From an uncultured Oribacterium sp. (GTDB lineage: Bacteria; Bacillota; Clostridia; Lachnospirales; Lachnospiraceae): a DNA stretch of 12,241 bases. The notes beneath the pieces were generated by a model. That model was given only the letters and a program-made list of their open reading frames with translations. It was not told where the DNA came from and searched no databases. Position 1 is the first letter of the stretch. Each line of letters opens with the position of its first letter. The position numbers were made by a program, and so were the translations under genes. The stretch covers positions 1 to 12,241 of the forward strand of contig CAAGRO010000251.1 of the NCBI GenBank assembly GCA_900772695.1, in the 5' to 3' direction. Shown piece after piece: positions 1-6,779 of this stretch.

Positions 1-2
1 AC

Positions 3-446
3 CACTGTGAAGACGCCTCCGTGGACGCGAGGCTCTGTCCGTCCGCTGCGGTGGCAGCTTCATCGGCGGCACTGCTCTCCTCTGCTGCCGTTGTGTCCGG
101 CCTCGCGGGGATGATCTACGGACTCGGCGCCGGCCTCCTGATGGACCTGTTCTACTCCGGTCCCTTCGGCTTCTACAGCCTCGTCTTCGTCCTGATCGGG
201 TATCTCAACGGCTTCTTCAGCCGCTTCTACTACGAAGAGTACATCACACTGCCGATGTTCATGTGCGTGTTCAATCTTCTGATCTACCACATCTACATCT
301 ATGTGTTCCGCTTCCTGATCCGGCTCAAGCTGAATCTTCTGTACTATGGACTGCACGTCGTACTGCCATCCATCGTATTTTCACTGCTCGTCACACTGGT
401 ACTGTACCGTTTCTTCTTCTCCGCCCATGAGCGGATCGAACGCTAG
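3..446 (+). CDS. mreD: Rod shape-determining protein MreD, 5' partial
   Basis: Integral membrane subunit of the elongasome, linked to MreC, PBP2 and RodA in lateral wall synthesis. The frame is open to the left edge, so the gene probably begins upstream; a GTG at 21 would give 141 residues, shorter than the usual 160-175. From the GTG, residues 29-60 carry the family core (GMIYGLGAGLLMDLFYSG, then GFYSL and IGYLNGFFSRFYYEE), followed by two more hydrophobic segments (about 78-98 and 108-130). The stretch just before the core is Ala/Ser-rich and lacks the usual P-N-L-L block, so this end is divergent or could hide a sequence error. Its TAG stop (444-446) overlaps the purine-rich ribosome site of the PBP2 gene 11 bases on, so the two are very likely cotranscribed. 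Family assignment rests on the core motif and on position before mrdA-rodA. Confidence 0.82.
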   Translation, partial: HCEDASVDARLCPSAAVAASSAALLSSAAVVSGLAGMIYGLGAGLLMDLFYSGPFGFYSLVFVLIGYLNGFFSRFYYEEYITLPMFMCVFNLLIYHIYIYVFRFLIRLKLNLLYYGLHVVLPSIVFSLLVTLVLYRFFFSAHERIER

Positions 447-457
447 AGGAGTCTTCA

Positions 458-3328
458 TTGTTCAAGGAATTACTGAGCGCAGTTAAAGAATTTATCATCC
501 GTTTCGTCAGCTCCCGTCTCTTTGCTCTGGGGCTGATTTTCACGATTTTATTTGCGGTGCTCGCCGGACGTCTGTTCGAGCTGCAGATCGTGAACGGAGA
601 TCAGTACCTCTCGGATTATCAGAACCGTACCCTGACGAAGGTGACCACGGTCGGTACGAGGGGCAATATCTACGACCGCGACGGTCGTCTCCTCGCGTAT
701 AACGAGCTTCAGTACAACATCACGATCGCCGACAACGGGGCCTACGACACGACGGATAAGGGCATCAACCGCCGGAATCTGATGCTGTATCATCTGACGC
801 AGATCATCGAGAAGTACGGCTATTCCGTCGACGGACAGTATAAGATTAAGCTCGATGAGAATCATGAGTTTCAGTTCACGACGAGCTCCGAAAATGACCG
901 GAAGCGTTTCATCGCGAACATCCGCGGGCGCAATGTCTCCGACCTCAGCGAGAAGGACTTTAAGATCAGTGCACGCGAGGCCTTCAACACCTCGAAGCGT
1001 CGTTACCGCTTCGATAATATCAAGGATGAAAGCGGCATGGCCATCGTCCTCGATGACGAGACCGCCCTCGACATGATCAACATCTTCTATACCATGCGTC
1101 TCACCGCCTACCAGCGCTACCAGACCACGACCATCGTAAAGAACGTGTCGAAGGAGTGCATGGCGGAGATCCTCGAGTCGAAGGGCGAGCTGCAGGGCGT
1201 TGATATCGAAAATGTTTCCGTGCGAAAGTACAACTATGCGCCGTATCTCAGCCACATCGTCGGCTACACCGGTCAGGTCCGGGAGGATCAGCTCGCAGAG
1301 CTCCGAAAGACCGACGAGAGCTACGAGCTGAACGACACCGTCGGTGTCTGGGGCCTCGAGAAGAGTATGGAGTCCGAGCTGAAGGGCCGGAAGGGCTACC
1401 GCGAGATGTACCTGAACTCCGTCGGCTCTGTCCTCGAGGTCGTCTCGGAATCCGAGGCGAAGGCGGGCAATGATATCTATACCACCATCTCCGCGAACGA
1501 CCAGATCGCAATCTACCACCTGCTCGAGCAGGAGCTGGCCGGCATCCTCGCCTCGAAGATCGTCGAGTCGGATGCCCCGCAGAACGCACACGTGAAGCAG
1601 TCCCAGATCACCATCCCGGTGAAGGACGCCTACTTCCAGCTCATCAATAATAACGTGCTGGATTCCAGCCATTTTGCTGAGGCCACGCCGGGCAGCGCCG
1701 AGCGCCAGATCGCGGACATCTTCGCCAGCAATAAGGAGAAGAACCTTCAGCGTATCGAGAACGAGCTCCTGAACCCGAGCACGAGTGATCTCAATGCACT
1801 TTCGAAGGACATGCAGGCCTTTATCGTCTATATCTATGACTACCTTCTGAGCGACGCCTCGGGCATGATTCAGAGCTCGAATCAGGCATTCAAGGATTCG
1901 GAGGCCTACCAGGCATGGCGAAATGATACCATCAGTCTCCACGACTTCATCATCGCCGGCATCGAGGGGGCATGGCTCGATACCTCGAAGCTGTCCCTTT
2001 CCGAGGACTACTATGATACCGAGAACATCTACCAGCTCCTCGTCGAGCAGCTGATGGAGCGTCTCCGGGACGATACGGATTTTGATAAGGTCCTCTATAA
2101 GTACGCCATCGCGAACAACACCCTTCAGGGATACCTCTTACTGATGGCACTCTTTGAGCAGGACGTTCTCCCGGAGGATGCGCAGGCGTATCTTCAGCTC
2201 TCGACCGGTGACGCGCACTATGCCTATACCTTCCTCGTGAAGAAGGTCCGGGAGATTGCATTGACCCCGGCACAGCTCGCGCTGGATCCGTGTAACGGCT
2301 CGGTCGTCGTGACGGACGTGAAGACCGGAAAGATCCGGGCCCTCGTGACCTATCCGGGCTTCGACAACAACCGGATCACGGACAGCGATTACCTCGCGAA
2401 GGTGAACCGGGACCTGTCCCTGCCGCTCCTCAACAACGCGACCCAGACCCAGCTTGCACCTGGTTCGACCTTCAAGCCGATCACCTCGATCGCCGCGATG
2501 GAAGAGGGCGTCATCGACCTCTCAACCATCATCGACTGTACGGGTATCTATAAGGAGGTCGTGCCGAATATCCGATGCTGGATCTATCCGGAGAAGCACG
2601 GCGAGGAGAATATCATCGACGGTATCAAGAACTCCTGCAACTTCTTCTTCGCCGAGGTCGGTCATCGTCTGGCGACGGATCCGAACGGTATCTATAATCA
2701 GACCCTCGGACTTGATCGGATCGCGAAGTACGCCGCTGCCTTCGGCCTCGATTCCCTCTCGGGCGTCGAGATCGACGAGACGAAGCCGCACATCTCGGAT
2801 TACGATCCGGAGCGTTCCGCGATGGGTCAGGGTAATCATGCCTACAATAACGTGCAGCTCGCCCGCTACATCACCGCCGTCGCGAACCGTGGCACGGTCT
2901 TCGACCTCTCGATCCTCGATAAGGTGACGGATGCCGACGGCAACGTCCTCCGCACGATCGAGCCGAAGGTGAAGGACCAGCTCAACTTCAGCACGGTGAC
3001 CTGGAATGCGGTGCAGACGGGACTCCGTGAGATGATCACGGAAGGTGTCGCGAAGAGTGTTTTCCTCCGCCAGGATATCCCGATCGCCGGAAAGACCGGT
3101 ACCGCGCAGGAGCGTGAGGACCGTGGTAACCATGCGGTCTTCGTTTCCTACGCGCCGTACGACAACCCGGAGATCGCCGTCACCGTGAACATCCCGTACG
3201 GATATTCCTCCGGTAACGCCGCGAGTCTCGCAAACAACGTATACAATTACTGCTATGGCAAGGACAGTCTCGAGGCCATCCTTTCACGGGATGCGTCCTA
3301 CGTTTCCTCGGTCAATGTTTCCGACTAA
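458..3328 (+). CDS. mrdA: Penicillin-binding protein 2, elongation D,D-transpeptidase with a large insertion
   Basis: Class B PBP that cross-links peptidoglycan during cell elongation, working with RodA. The TTG start at 458 is chosen because AGAGGA (445-450) sits 7 bases upstream and gives a proper N-terminus: short cytoplasmic tail, one membrane helix (about 21-36), then the PBP dimer-domain signature R-G-N-I-Y-D-R-D-G-R (68-77). The transpeptidase motifs are all present: SxxK as S-T-F-K with Ser670 as nucleophile, SxN as S-C-N (726-728), and K-T-G at 879-881. At 956 residues it is far longer than the 650-750 usual in Bacillota. The excess is a helical, acidic stretch from about 375 to 605, inserted before the L-D-P-x-x-G-S-V-V-V strand that normally opens the transpeptidase fold. 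Codon use is strongly GC-ending. Function is secure; the role of the insertion is unknown. Confidence 0.95.
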   Translation: MFKELLSAVKEFIIRFVSSRLFALGLIFTILFAVLAGRLFELQIVNGDQYLSDYQNRTLTKVTTVGTRGNIYDRDGRLLAYNELQYNITIADNGAYDTTDKGINRRNLMLYHLTQIIEKYGYSVDGQYKIKLDENHEFQFTTSSENDRKRFIANIRGRNVSDLSEKDFKISAREAFNTSKRRYRFDNIKDESGMAIVLDDETALDMINIFYTMRLTAYQRYQTTTIVKNVSKECMAEILESKGELQGVDIENVSVRKYNYAPYLSHIVGYTGQVREDQLAELRKTDESYELNDTVGVWGLEKSMESELKGRKGYREMYLNSVGSVLEVVSESEAKAGNDIYTTISANDQIAIYHLLEQELAGILASKIVESDAPQNAHVKQSQITIPVKDAYFQLINNNVLDSSHFAEATPGSAERQIADIFASNKEKNLQRIENELLNPSTSDLNALSKDMQAFIVYIYDYLLSDASGMIQSSNQAFKDSEAYQAWRNDTISLHDFIIAGIEGAWLDTSKLSLSEDYYDTENIYQLLVEQLMERLRDDTDFDKVLYKYAIANNTLQGYLLLMALFEQDVLPEDAQAYLQLSTGDAHYAYTFLVKKVREIALTPAQLALDPCNGSVVVTDVKTGKIRALVTYPGFDNNRITDSDYLAKVNRDLSLPLLNNATQTQLAPGSTFKPITSIAAMEEGVIDLSTIIDCTGIYKEVVPNIRCWIYPEKHGEENIIDGIKNSCNFFFAEVGHRLATDPNGIYNQTLGLDRIAKYAAAFGLDSLSGVEIDETKPHISDYDPERSAMGQGNHAYNNVQLARYITAVANRGTVFDLSILDKVTDADGNVLRTIEPKVKDQLNFSTVTWNAVQTGLREMITEGVAKSVFLRQDIPIAGKTGTAQEREDRGNHAVFVSYAPYDNPEIAVTVNIPYGYSSGNAASLANNVYNYCYGKDSLEAILSRDASYVSSVNVSD

Positions 3329-3350
3329 GCATCGTCACCTGCCGTTCTGT

Positions 3351-3436
3351 GTGCGCGTCCTCGTATACATTCGAAGCGCGCACCGCAGATAGACATTTTT
3401 ATGCGAGAGTTTCCTTACACTCATTCTGGAAGGAAA
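3351..3436 (+). other. Two small inverted repeats in the mrdA-rodA gap
   Basis: The 147-bp gap between mrdA and rodA holds two short stems. GTGCGCG (3351-3357) is the exact complement of 3377-3383, with an inner TCG/CGA pairing, and TTTCCTT (3410-3416) is the exact complement of 3430-3436. A T5 run (3396-3400) lies 12 bases after the first stem, too far for a standard intrinsic terminator. I see no convincing sigma-A promoter here. The gap could attenuate or process the message between the two genes, but nothing shows it directly. Confidence 0.3.
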
Positions 3437-3475
3437 GCATCATTCGCAGTCCGTCATTCATAGAAGAGTAGACTT

Positions 3476-4615
3476 ATGAGGTTTGATTACAATTTTAAAC
3501 ATTATGATTTCCGGCTCGTCCTCTATATGATCGTGCTGAACATCTTCGGTGTGCTCGTCATGCGCTCCGCGGTCGGTGCCGAGAGTTTCCGGGACGTACA
3601 GGTCGTGCGTCAGATCCTGGGCTCCTTCGCGGGGCTCGCAATCTGCATCGCCCTGTCGCTCGTGGACTATCGCTGGATCGTGCAGCAGGCGAATCTGATC
3701 TACATGTTCTGCGTCCTGCTCCTCGCGGGTGTTCTGATCTACGGAACCGCCGCCGGACACGATGCAGTCCGCTGGATACAGCTGCCGGTCATCGGACAGG
3801 TCCAGCCCGCCGAGTTCGTGAAGATCGGACTCATCGTGTTCTTCGCCGCCTACTTCCAGCGGGCAAAGGACCAGATCAACCTGCCACACATCGTCCTGAT
3901 GGCCTTCGTGTGGTTTGTGATCCCGATCCTGCTCATCCTTCTGCAGCCGAACCTGAGTACGAGTATCATCATCACGATCATCGTGGCGGCCATGGTCTTT
4001 GCGTCGAATATCAGCTTCCGGTGGATCCTCGGTGTGCTCCTCGCCATCGTGCCCTTCGCCCTGATCTTCGTCTATCTGTTCAAGTCCGGTCTCTACGATA
4101 AGATCCCGCTGCTGCGTGGCTACCAGGCACAGCGTATCCTGACCTTCCTGAACCCGTCGGAGAACACCCAGACCTTCTACCAGCAGATGTACTCCATGAT
4201 GGCGATCGGCTCCGGAAAGCTGACGGGCAAGGGGCTCTACAACAACTCCATTTTCTCCGTGAAAAACGGTAATTTCCTCGCGGAGGAGGATAATGACTTC
4301 ATTTTTGCCGTCGTGGGAGAGGAGCTCGGCTTCCGTGGGTCGCTGATAATTATCATATTATTCTTGTTGATTATCGTAGAATGTCTTATAATAGCAAGGA
4401 AGGCGCGGAATTTAAGTGGACGTCTGATATGTGTCGGCATGATGGCATGGATCGGCTTTCAGACGTATACGCACATTGCGGTAACGACGGGGATTTTCCC
4501 GAATACCGGTATCACACTTCCTTTTTTCTCGAGAGGCGTAAGTTCACTGGTTTCCGTCTATGCCGGTATGGGCATCGTATTGAATGTAGCATTGCAGAGA
4601 AGCGATCGTGCGTAA
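3476..4615 (+). CDS. rodA: SEDS peptidoglycan glycosyltransferase RodA
   Basis: Polymerises lipid II into glycan strands for elongation as the partner of PBP2. The 379 residues are almost entirely membrane helices. SEDS landmarks are visible: A-E-F-V-K-I-G-L in the first half, then A-I-G-S-G-K-L-T-G-K-G, then the extracellular loop E-E-D-N-D-F-I-F-A-V-V-G-E-E-L-G. Asp274 in that loop matches the catalytic Asp of characterised RodA. The C-terminal signature reads L-P-F-F-S-R-G-V-S-S where most family members have S-Y-G-G-S-S or close variants. The ATG at 3476 is preceded by AGAAGAG (3463-3469). The first 280 codons are GC-ending like mrdA, but from about 4345 Ile ATA/ATT, Leu TTA/TTG and Arg AGG/AGA appear, and a promoter-like sequence lies in this part. 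RodA rather than FtsW or SpoVE is inferred from the mreD-mrdA context. Confidence 0.93.
   Translation: MRFDYNFKHYDFRLVLYMIVLNIFGVLVMRSAVGAESFRDVQVVRQILGSFAGLAICIALSLVDYRWIVQQANLIYMFCVLLLAGVLIYGTAAGHDAVRWIQLPVIGQVQPAEFVKIGLIVFFAAYFQRAKDQINLPHIVLMAFVWFVIPILLILLQPNLSTSIIITIIVAAMVFASNISFRWILGVLLAIVPFALIFVYLFKSGLYDKIPLLRGYQAQRILTFLNPSENTQTFYQQMYSMMAIGSGKLTGKGLYNNSIFSVKNGNFLAEEDNDFIFAVVGEELGFRGSLIIIILFLLIIVECLIIARKARNLSGRLICVGMMAWIGFQTYTHIAVTTGIFPNTGITLPFFSRGVSSLVSVYAGMGIVLNVALQRSDRA
4364..4392 (+). promoter_or_regulatory. Candidate internal sigma-A promoter inside rodA
   Basis: TTGTTG (4364-4369), 17 bases, then a perfect TATAAT (4387-4392), within an AT-rich patch of an otherwise GC-rich gene. 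It would start transcription near 4400 and give the methylglyoxal synthase-like gene a leader of about 290 nt, independent of the mre operon. It may instead be fortuitous, because the patch encodes an Ile/Leu-rich membrane helix. Confidence 0.4.
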
Positions 4616-4690
4616 GTCGGCGATCCTTTTATAAAGGACGTCATGCTTCGCTGTTGGAAAAGAGAAACTAAGATCAGAGAGGTCTAAACA

Positions 4691-5080
4691 ATGAATGTCG
4701 GATTAATCGCACATGATTCAAAGAAGAAGCTGATGCAGAACTTCTGCATCGCCTATCGTGGCATCCTGAGCAAGCATGAGCTCTATGCGACCGGTACCAC
4801 CGGACTCCTCATCGAGGAGGTCACGAATCTTCGTATCCATAAATTTCTGCCGGGAGAGACGGGCGGTGCGCGTCAGCTGGCATCACAGATCGAGCAGGGA
4901 AACCTTGATATGGTGATCTTCCTGCGGGACCCGCTGCATGTGAAGGCAGAGGAGCCGGAGGTCAACTCCATCGTCCGTCTGTGCGACAGCTACAACATCC
5001 CGATCGGAACGAACCTCGCGACCGCCGAGCTCCTGATCAAGGCACTGGAGCGTGGCGATCTCGAGTGGCGGAACATCTGA
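4691..5080 (+). CDS. mgsA: Methylglyoxal synthase family protein with altered active site
   Basis: The MGS-like fold is clear over all 129 residues: A-H-D near the N-terminus (7-9), the phosphate-binding T-G-T-T-G (34-38), D-P-L (80-82) and N-L-A-T-A-E (108-113). True MgsA converts dihydroxyacetone phosphate to methylglyoxal. With E. coli MgsA as reference the alignment is ungapped here (offset 11), and three key positions differ: catalytic Asp71 is Ala60 (G-G-A-R-Q for G-G-D-Q-Q), His98 is Glu87 and Asp101 is Glu90; Ser65 is also Pro54. His19, Asp20 and Asp91 are kept. The reference sequence is recalled from memory. The ATG has a good ribosome site, AGAGAGG (4676-4682). Position after rodA suggests coexpression with wall genes, or use of the promoter inside rodA. 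Family membership is near certain, but classical activity is doubtful; it may be a binding or regulatory relative. Confidence 0.85.
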   Translation: MNVGLIAHDSKKKLMQNFCIAYRGILSKHELYATGTTGLLIEEVTNLRIHKFLPGETGGARQLASQIEQGNLDMVIFLRDPLHVKAEEPEVNSIVRLCDSYNIPIGTNLATAELLIKALERGDLEWRNI

Positions 5081-5204
5081 TGTAAACATTGAACAGGGCC
5101 CGGTTGCATCCGGCGGTTGCAGGCGCAGCGTTTCGGTACGGCTTCACGGTCCAGTCGATGCGATCATCACGACATCGAAGATTATTCAGGAGATAAACAG
5201 ATAC

Positions 5205-6245
5205 ATGCTTAGACAGAATCGAAAGAATCGGGATCGCGGCATGAAACCATCCGGAGGGAGCTTCCAGCGAAGACTCCTTCCGGTTCTTTTATGCTTATTT
5301 TTGATGATACCGCTCGCCGGCTGCGGGCGGAAAAAGCTGGAGCACAGCTATGACATCCGCATGGGACTCACCCGTATGAATGCGGTCAGTGTCAGCGATG
5401 TCTCCGGGAAGCACGCAGATGGCTTCTCGAAGGGCCTCGCACTTCCGGATGCGAAGCAGACGGTCGGGGCAGACGGCCTCACGGCAGAAGCGGCCCTCCT
5501 CGTCTCAAACGAGGGCGATGATCCACAGGTGCTCGTCTCGAAGAATCCGTATGTCCGGACGTATCCGGCGTCCATCACGAAGGTGATGACAGCCCTCGTG
5601 TGCCTCCGGAATGTCGACGACCTGCAGCAGGAATTCACGGTTACGCAGAACTCGAAAATCAACGTTTCCGGATCCTCCATGGCCTACGTCCATCCGGGGG
5701 AGACCCTCACCATCGAGGAGCTGCTCTATGGTATGCTGCTGCCGTCCGGAAACGACGCCGCGGTGGCCGTCGCAGAGGCAACCGCGGGCTCTGTCGATGC
5801 CTTCGTCCAGATGATGAACGAAACCGCGATGGAGATCGGTGCCACCGGCAGCCACTTCGTAAACGTCAACGGACTTCCGGATGAGAACCACTACATGACG
5901 CCGTATGATATCTACCTGACGATGCATGCGGCCCTCGAGTACGACGCCTTCCGTGAGATCGTCGGAAGTGTGCACTACGACCCGGAGTATAAGGACGCAA
6001 ACGGCATGCCGAAGAAGCAGGAGTGGACCGTCTCGAACAAGTACATGCTCGGTGAAGTCGAGACCCCGGACGGCCTCCGTGTCCTCGGCGGAAAGACCGG
6101 CACCACGAAGGCCGCCGGCTACTGCCTCACCCAGGCGGCTGAAAAAGAGTCCACCGGCGAAGAGTACATCAGCACCGTCATGAAGGCGAAAACCCGCGAT
6201 GACCTATATGCAAACATGACGATGTTACTCGAGAAGATTCACTGA
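5205..6245 (+). CDS. dacA: Lipoprotein D-alanyl-D-alanine carboxypeptidase (peptidase S11)
   Basis: Removes the terminal D-Ala from peptidoglycan pentapeptides outside the membrane. The frame is open from 5052, but the ATG at 5205 is preferred: AGGAGAT (5188-5194) lies 10 bases upstream, and the resulting 346-residue protein starts with a basic stretch, a hydrophobic core (24-37) and a lipobox L-A-G-C at 37-40, so Cys40 should be lipidated. S11 active-site motifs are present: S-I-T-K (Ser123, Lys126), S-G-N (181-183) and K-T-G (297-299). The protein ends soon after the catalytic domain, without the beta-rich C-terminal domain and amphipathic anchor of PBP5-type enzymes; the lipid probably replaces that anchor. 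LspA encoded nearby would cleave its signal. A 124-bp gap to the upstream gene holds no clear promoter. The symbol is by family; the exact paralogue (dacA, dacF type) is uncertain. Confidence 0.9.
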   Translation: MLRQNRKNRDRGMKPSGGSFQRRLLPVLLCLFLMIPLAGCGRKKLEHSYDIRMGLTRMNAVSVSDVSGKHADGFSKGLALPDAKQTVGADGLTAEAALLVSNEGDDPQVLVSKNPYVRTYPASITKVMTALVCLRNVDDLQQEFTVTQNSKINVSGSSMAYVHPGETLTIEELLYGMLLPSGNDAAVAVAEATAGSVDAFVQMMNETAMEIGATGSHFVNVNGLPDENHYMTPYDIYLTMHAALEYDAFREIVGSVHYDPEYKDANGMPKKQEWTVSNKYMLGEVETPDGLRVLGGKTGTTKAAGYCLTQAAEKESTGEEYISTVMKAKTRDDLYANMTMLLEKIH

Positions 6246-6287
6246 GTCAGACCCCGTTTTTTAGAAGCCATGTTCTGTGATTGCTCC

Positions 6288-6316
6288 TTGAATTAGACCC
6301 CCGAATGAGCTATACT
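6288..6316 (+). promoter_or_regulatory. Sigma-A promoter for the P-loop gene
   Basis: TTGAAT (6288-6293), exactly 17 bases, then TATACT (6311-6316); transcription would begin near 6323. AGGAGG (6332-6337) and the ATG at 6347 follow, giving a leader of about 25 nt. Codon style also changes here, which supports a new transcription unit. The likely unit is the P-loop gene plus the HlyD-like gene. Confidence 0.7.
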
Positions 6317-6346
6317 AAAGCCACAAAAGTTAGGAGGTACTTGACT

Positions 6347-6766
6347 ATGGTACAGTTGATTGTAGGCAAGAGAGGCAAAGGTAAGACCAAGCAGCTTCTT
6401 GATAAGGCAAACTCAGTAGTGAAGGAAGCCAACGGCAGCGTTGATTTCCTCGATAAGTCGGCACAGCATATGTATGAGCTCAGTAATAAGATCCGTCTTA
6501 TTAACGTAAATGAGTTCCCAATCGATTCCGAAGATGCGTTCATCGGCTTCGTAAGCGGTATTATTTCTCAGGATCACGACCTCGAGTACATGTTCCTGGA
6601 CAGCTTCCTTAAGCTTTCTTCTCTTGAAGGCGCAGATATCACAAACTGCATCAAGCGTTTAGAGGATCTCGGCGATAAGTACAAGGTAACCTTCGTACTG
6701 AGCGTATCGATGGATGCCGAGGAGCTTCCTGACAGCGTTAAGAAGGATGTAGCGATCGCGCTTTAA
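6347..6766 (+). CDS. Small P-loop NTPase of unknown function
   Basis: A 139-residue soluble protein. A TTG at 6281 in the same frame would lengthen it, but that start lies upstream of and inside the promoter; the ATG at 6347 has a perfect AGGAGG 9 bases upstream. Walker A is G-K-R-G-K-G-K-T (7-14). A hydrophobic strand ending in Asp85 (Y-M-F-L-D-S) looks like Walker B, and a later strand T-F-V-L-S-V-S (115-121) could be a sensor strand. No second domain or membrane segment is seen. I associate similar short proteins with Lachnospiraceae genomes, sometimes labelled as PilT-like, but it lacks PilT's secretion-ATPase motifs and I would not transfer that name. Codons are less GC-biased than its neighbours (many GTA, CTT, AAC), which may reflect high expression or a different history. 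Only 13 bases separate it from the HlyD-like gene. Confidence 0.85.
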   Translation: MVQLIVGKRGKGKTKQLLDKANSVVKEANGSVDFLDKSAQHMYELSNKIRLINVNEFPIDSEDAFIGFVSGIISQDHDLEYMFLDSFLKLSSLEGADITNCIKRLEDLGDKYKVTFVLSVSMDAEELPDSVKKDVAIAL

Positions 6767-6779
6767 TCCACAGTTCACA

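Noticed and set aside
548..1942. Long open frame on the - strand opposite mrdA
   Set aside because: It mirrors the GC-ending codons of mrdA, has no recognisable domain, and the + strand frame carries all PBP motifs.
3401..3463. 20-codon frame in the mrdA-rodA gap
   Set aside because: No ribosome binding site before its ATG and no recognisable peptide.
5052..5204. N-terminal extension of the D,D-carboxypeptidase
   Set aside because: It would put about 50 residues ahead of the signal peptide and overlap the mgsA-like gene; the ATG at 5205 has a good ribosome site and yields a normal lipoprotein signal.
6246..6280. Terminator after the D,D-carboxypeptidase gene
   Set aside because: A T6 run exists (6257-6262), but I find only a 4-bp stem before it.
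6281..6346. TTG start extending the P-loop protein
   Set aside because: The extension covers the promoter and the perfect AGGAGG site; the ATG at 6347 places Walker A near the N-terminus as usual.
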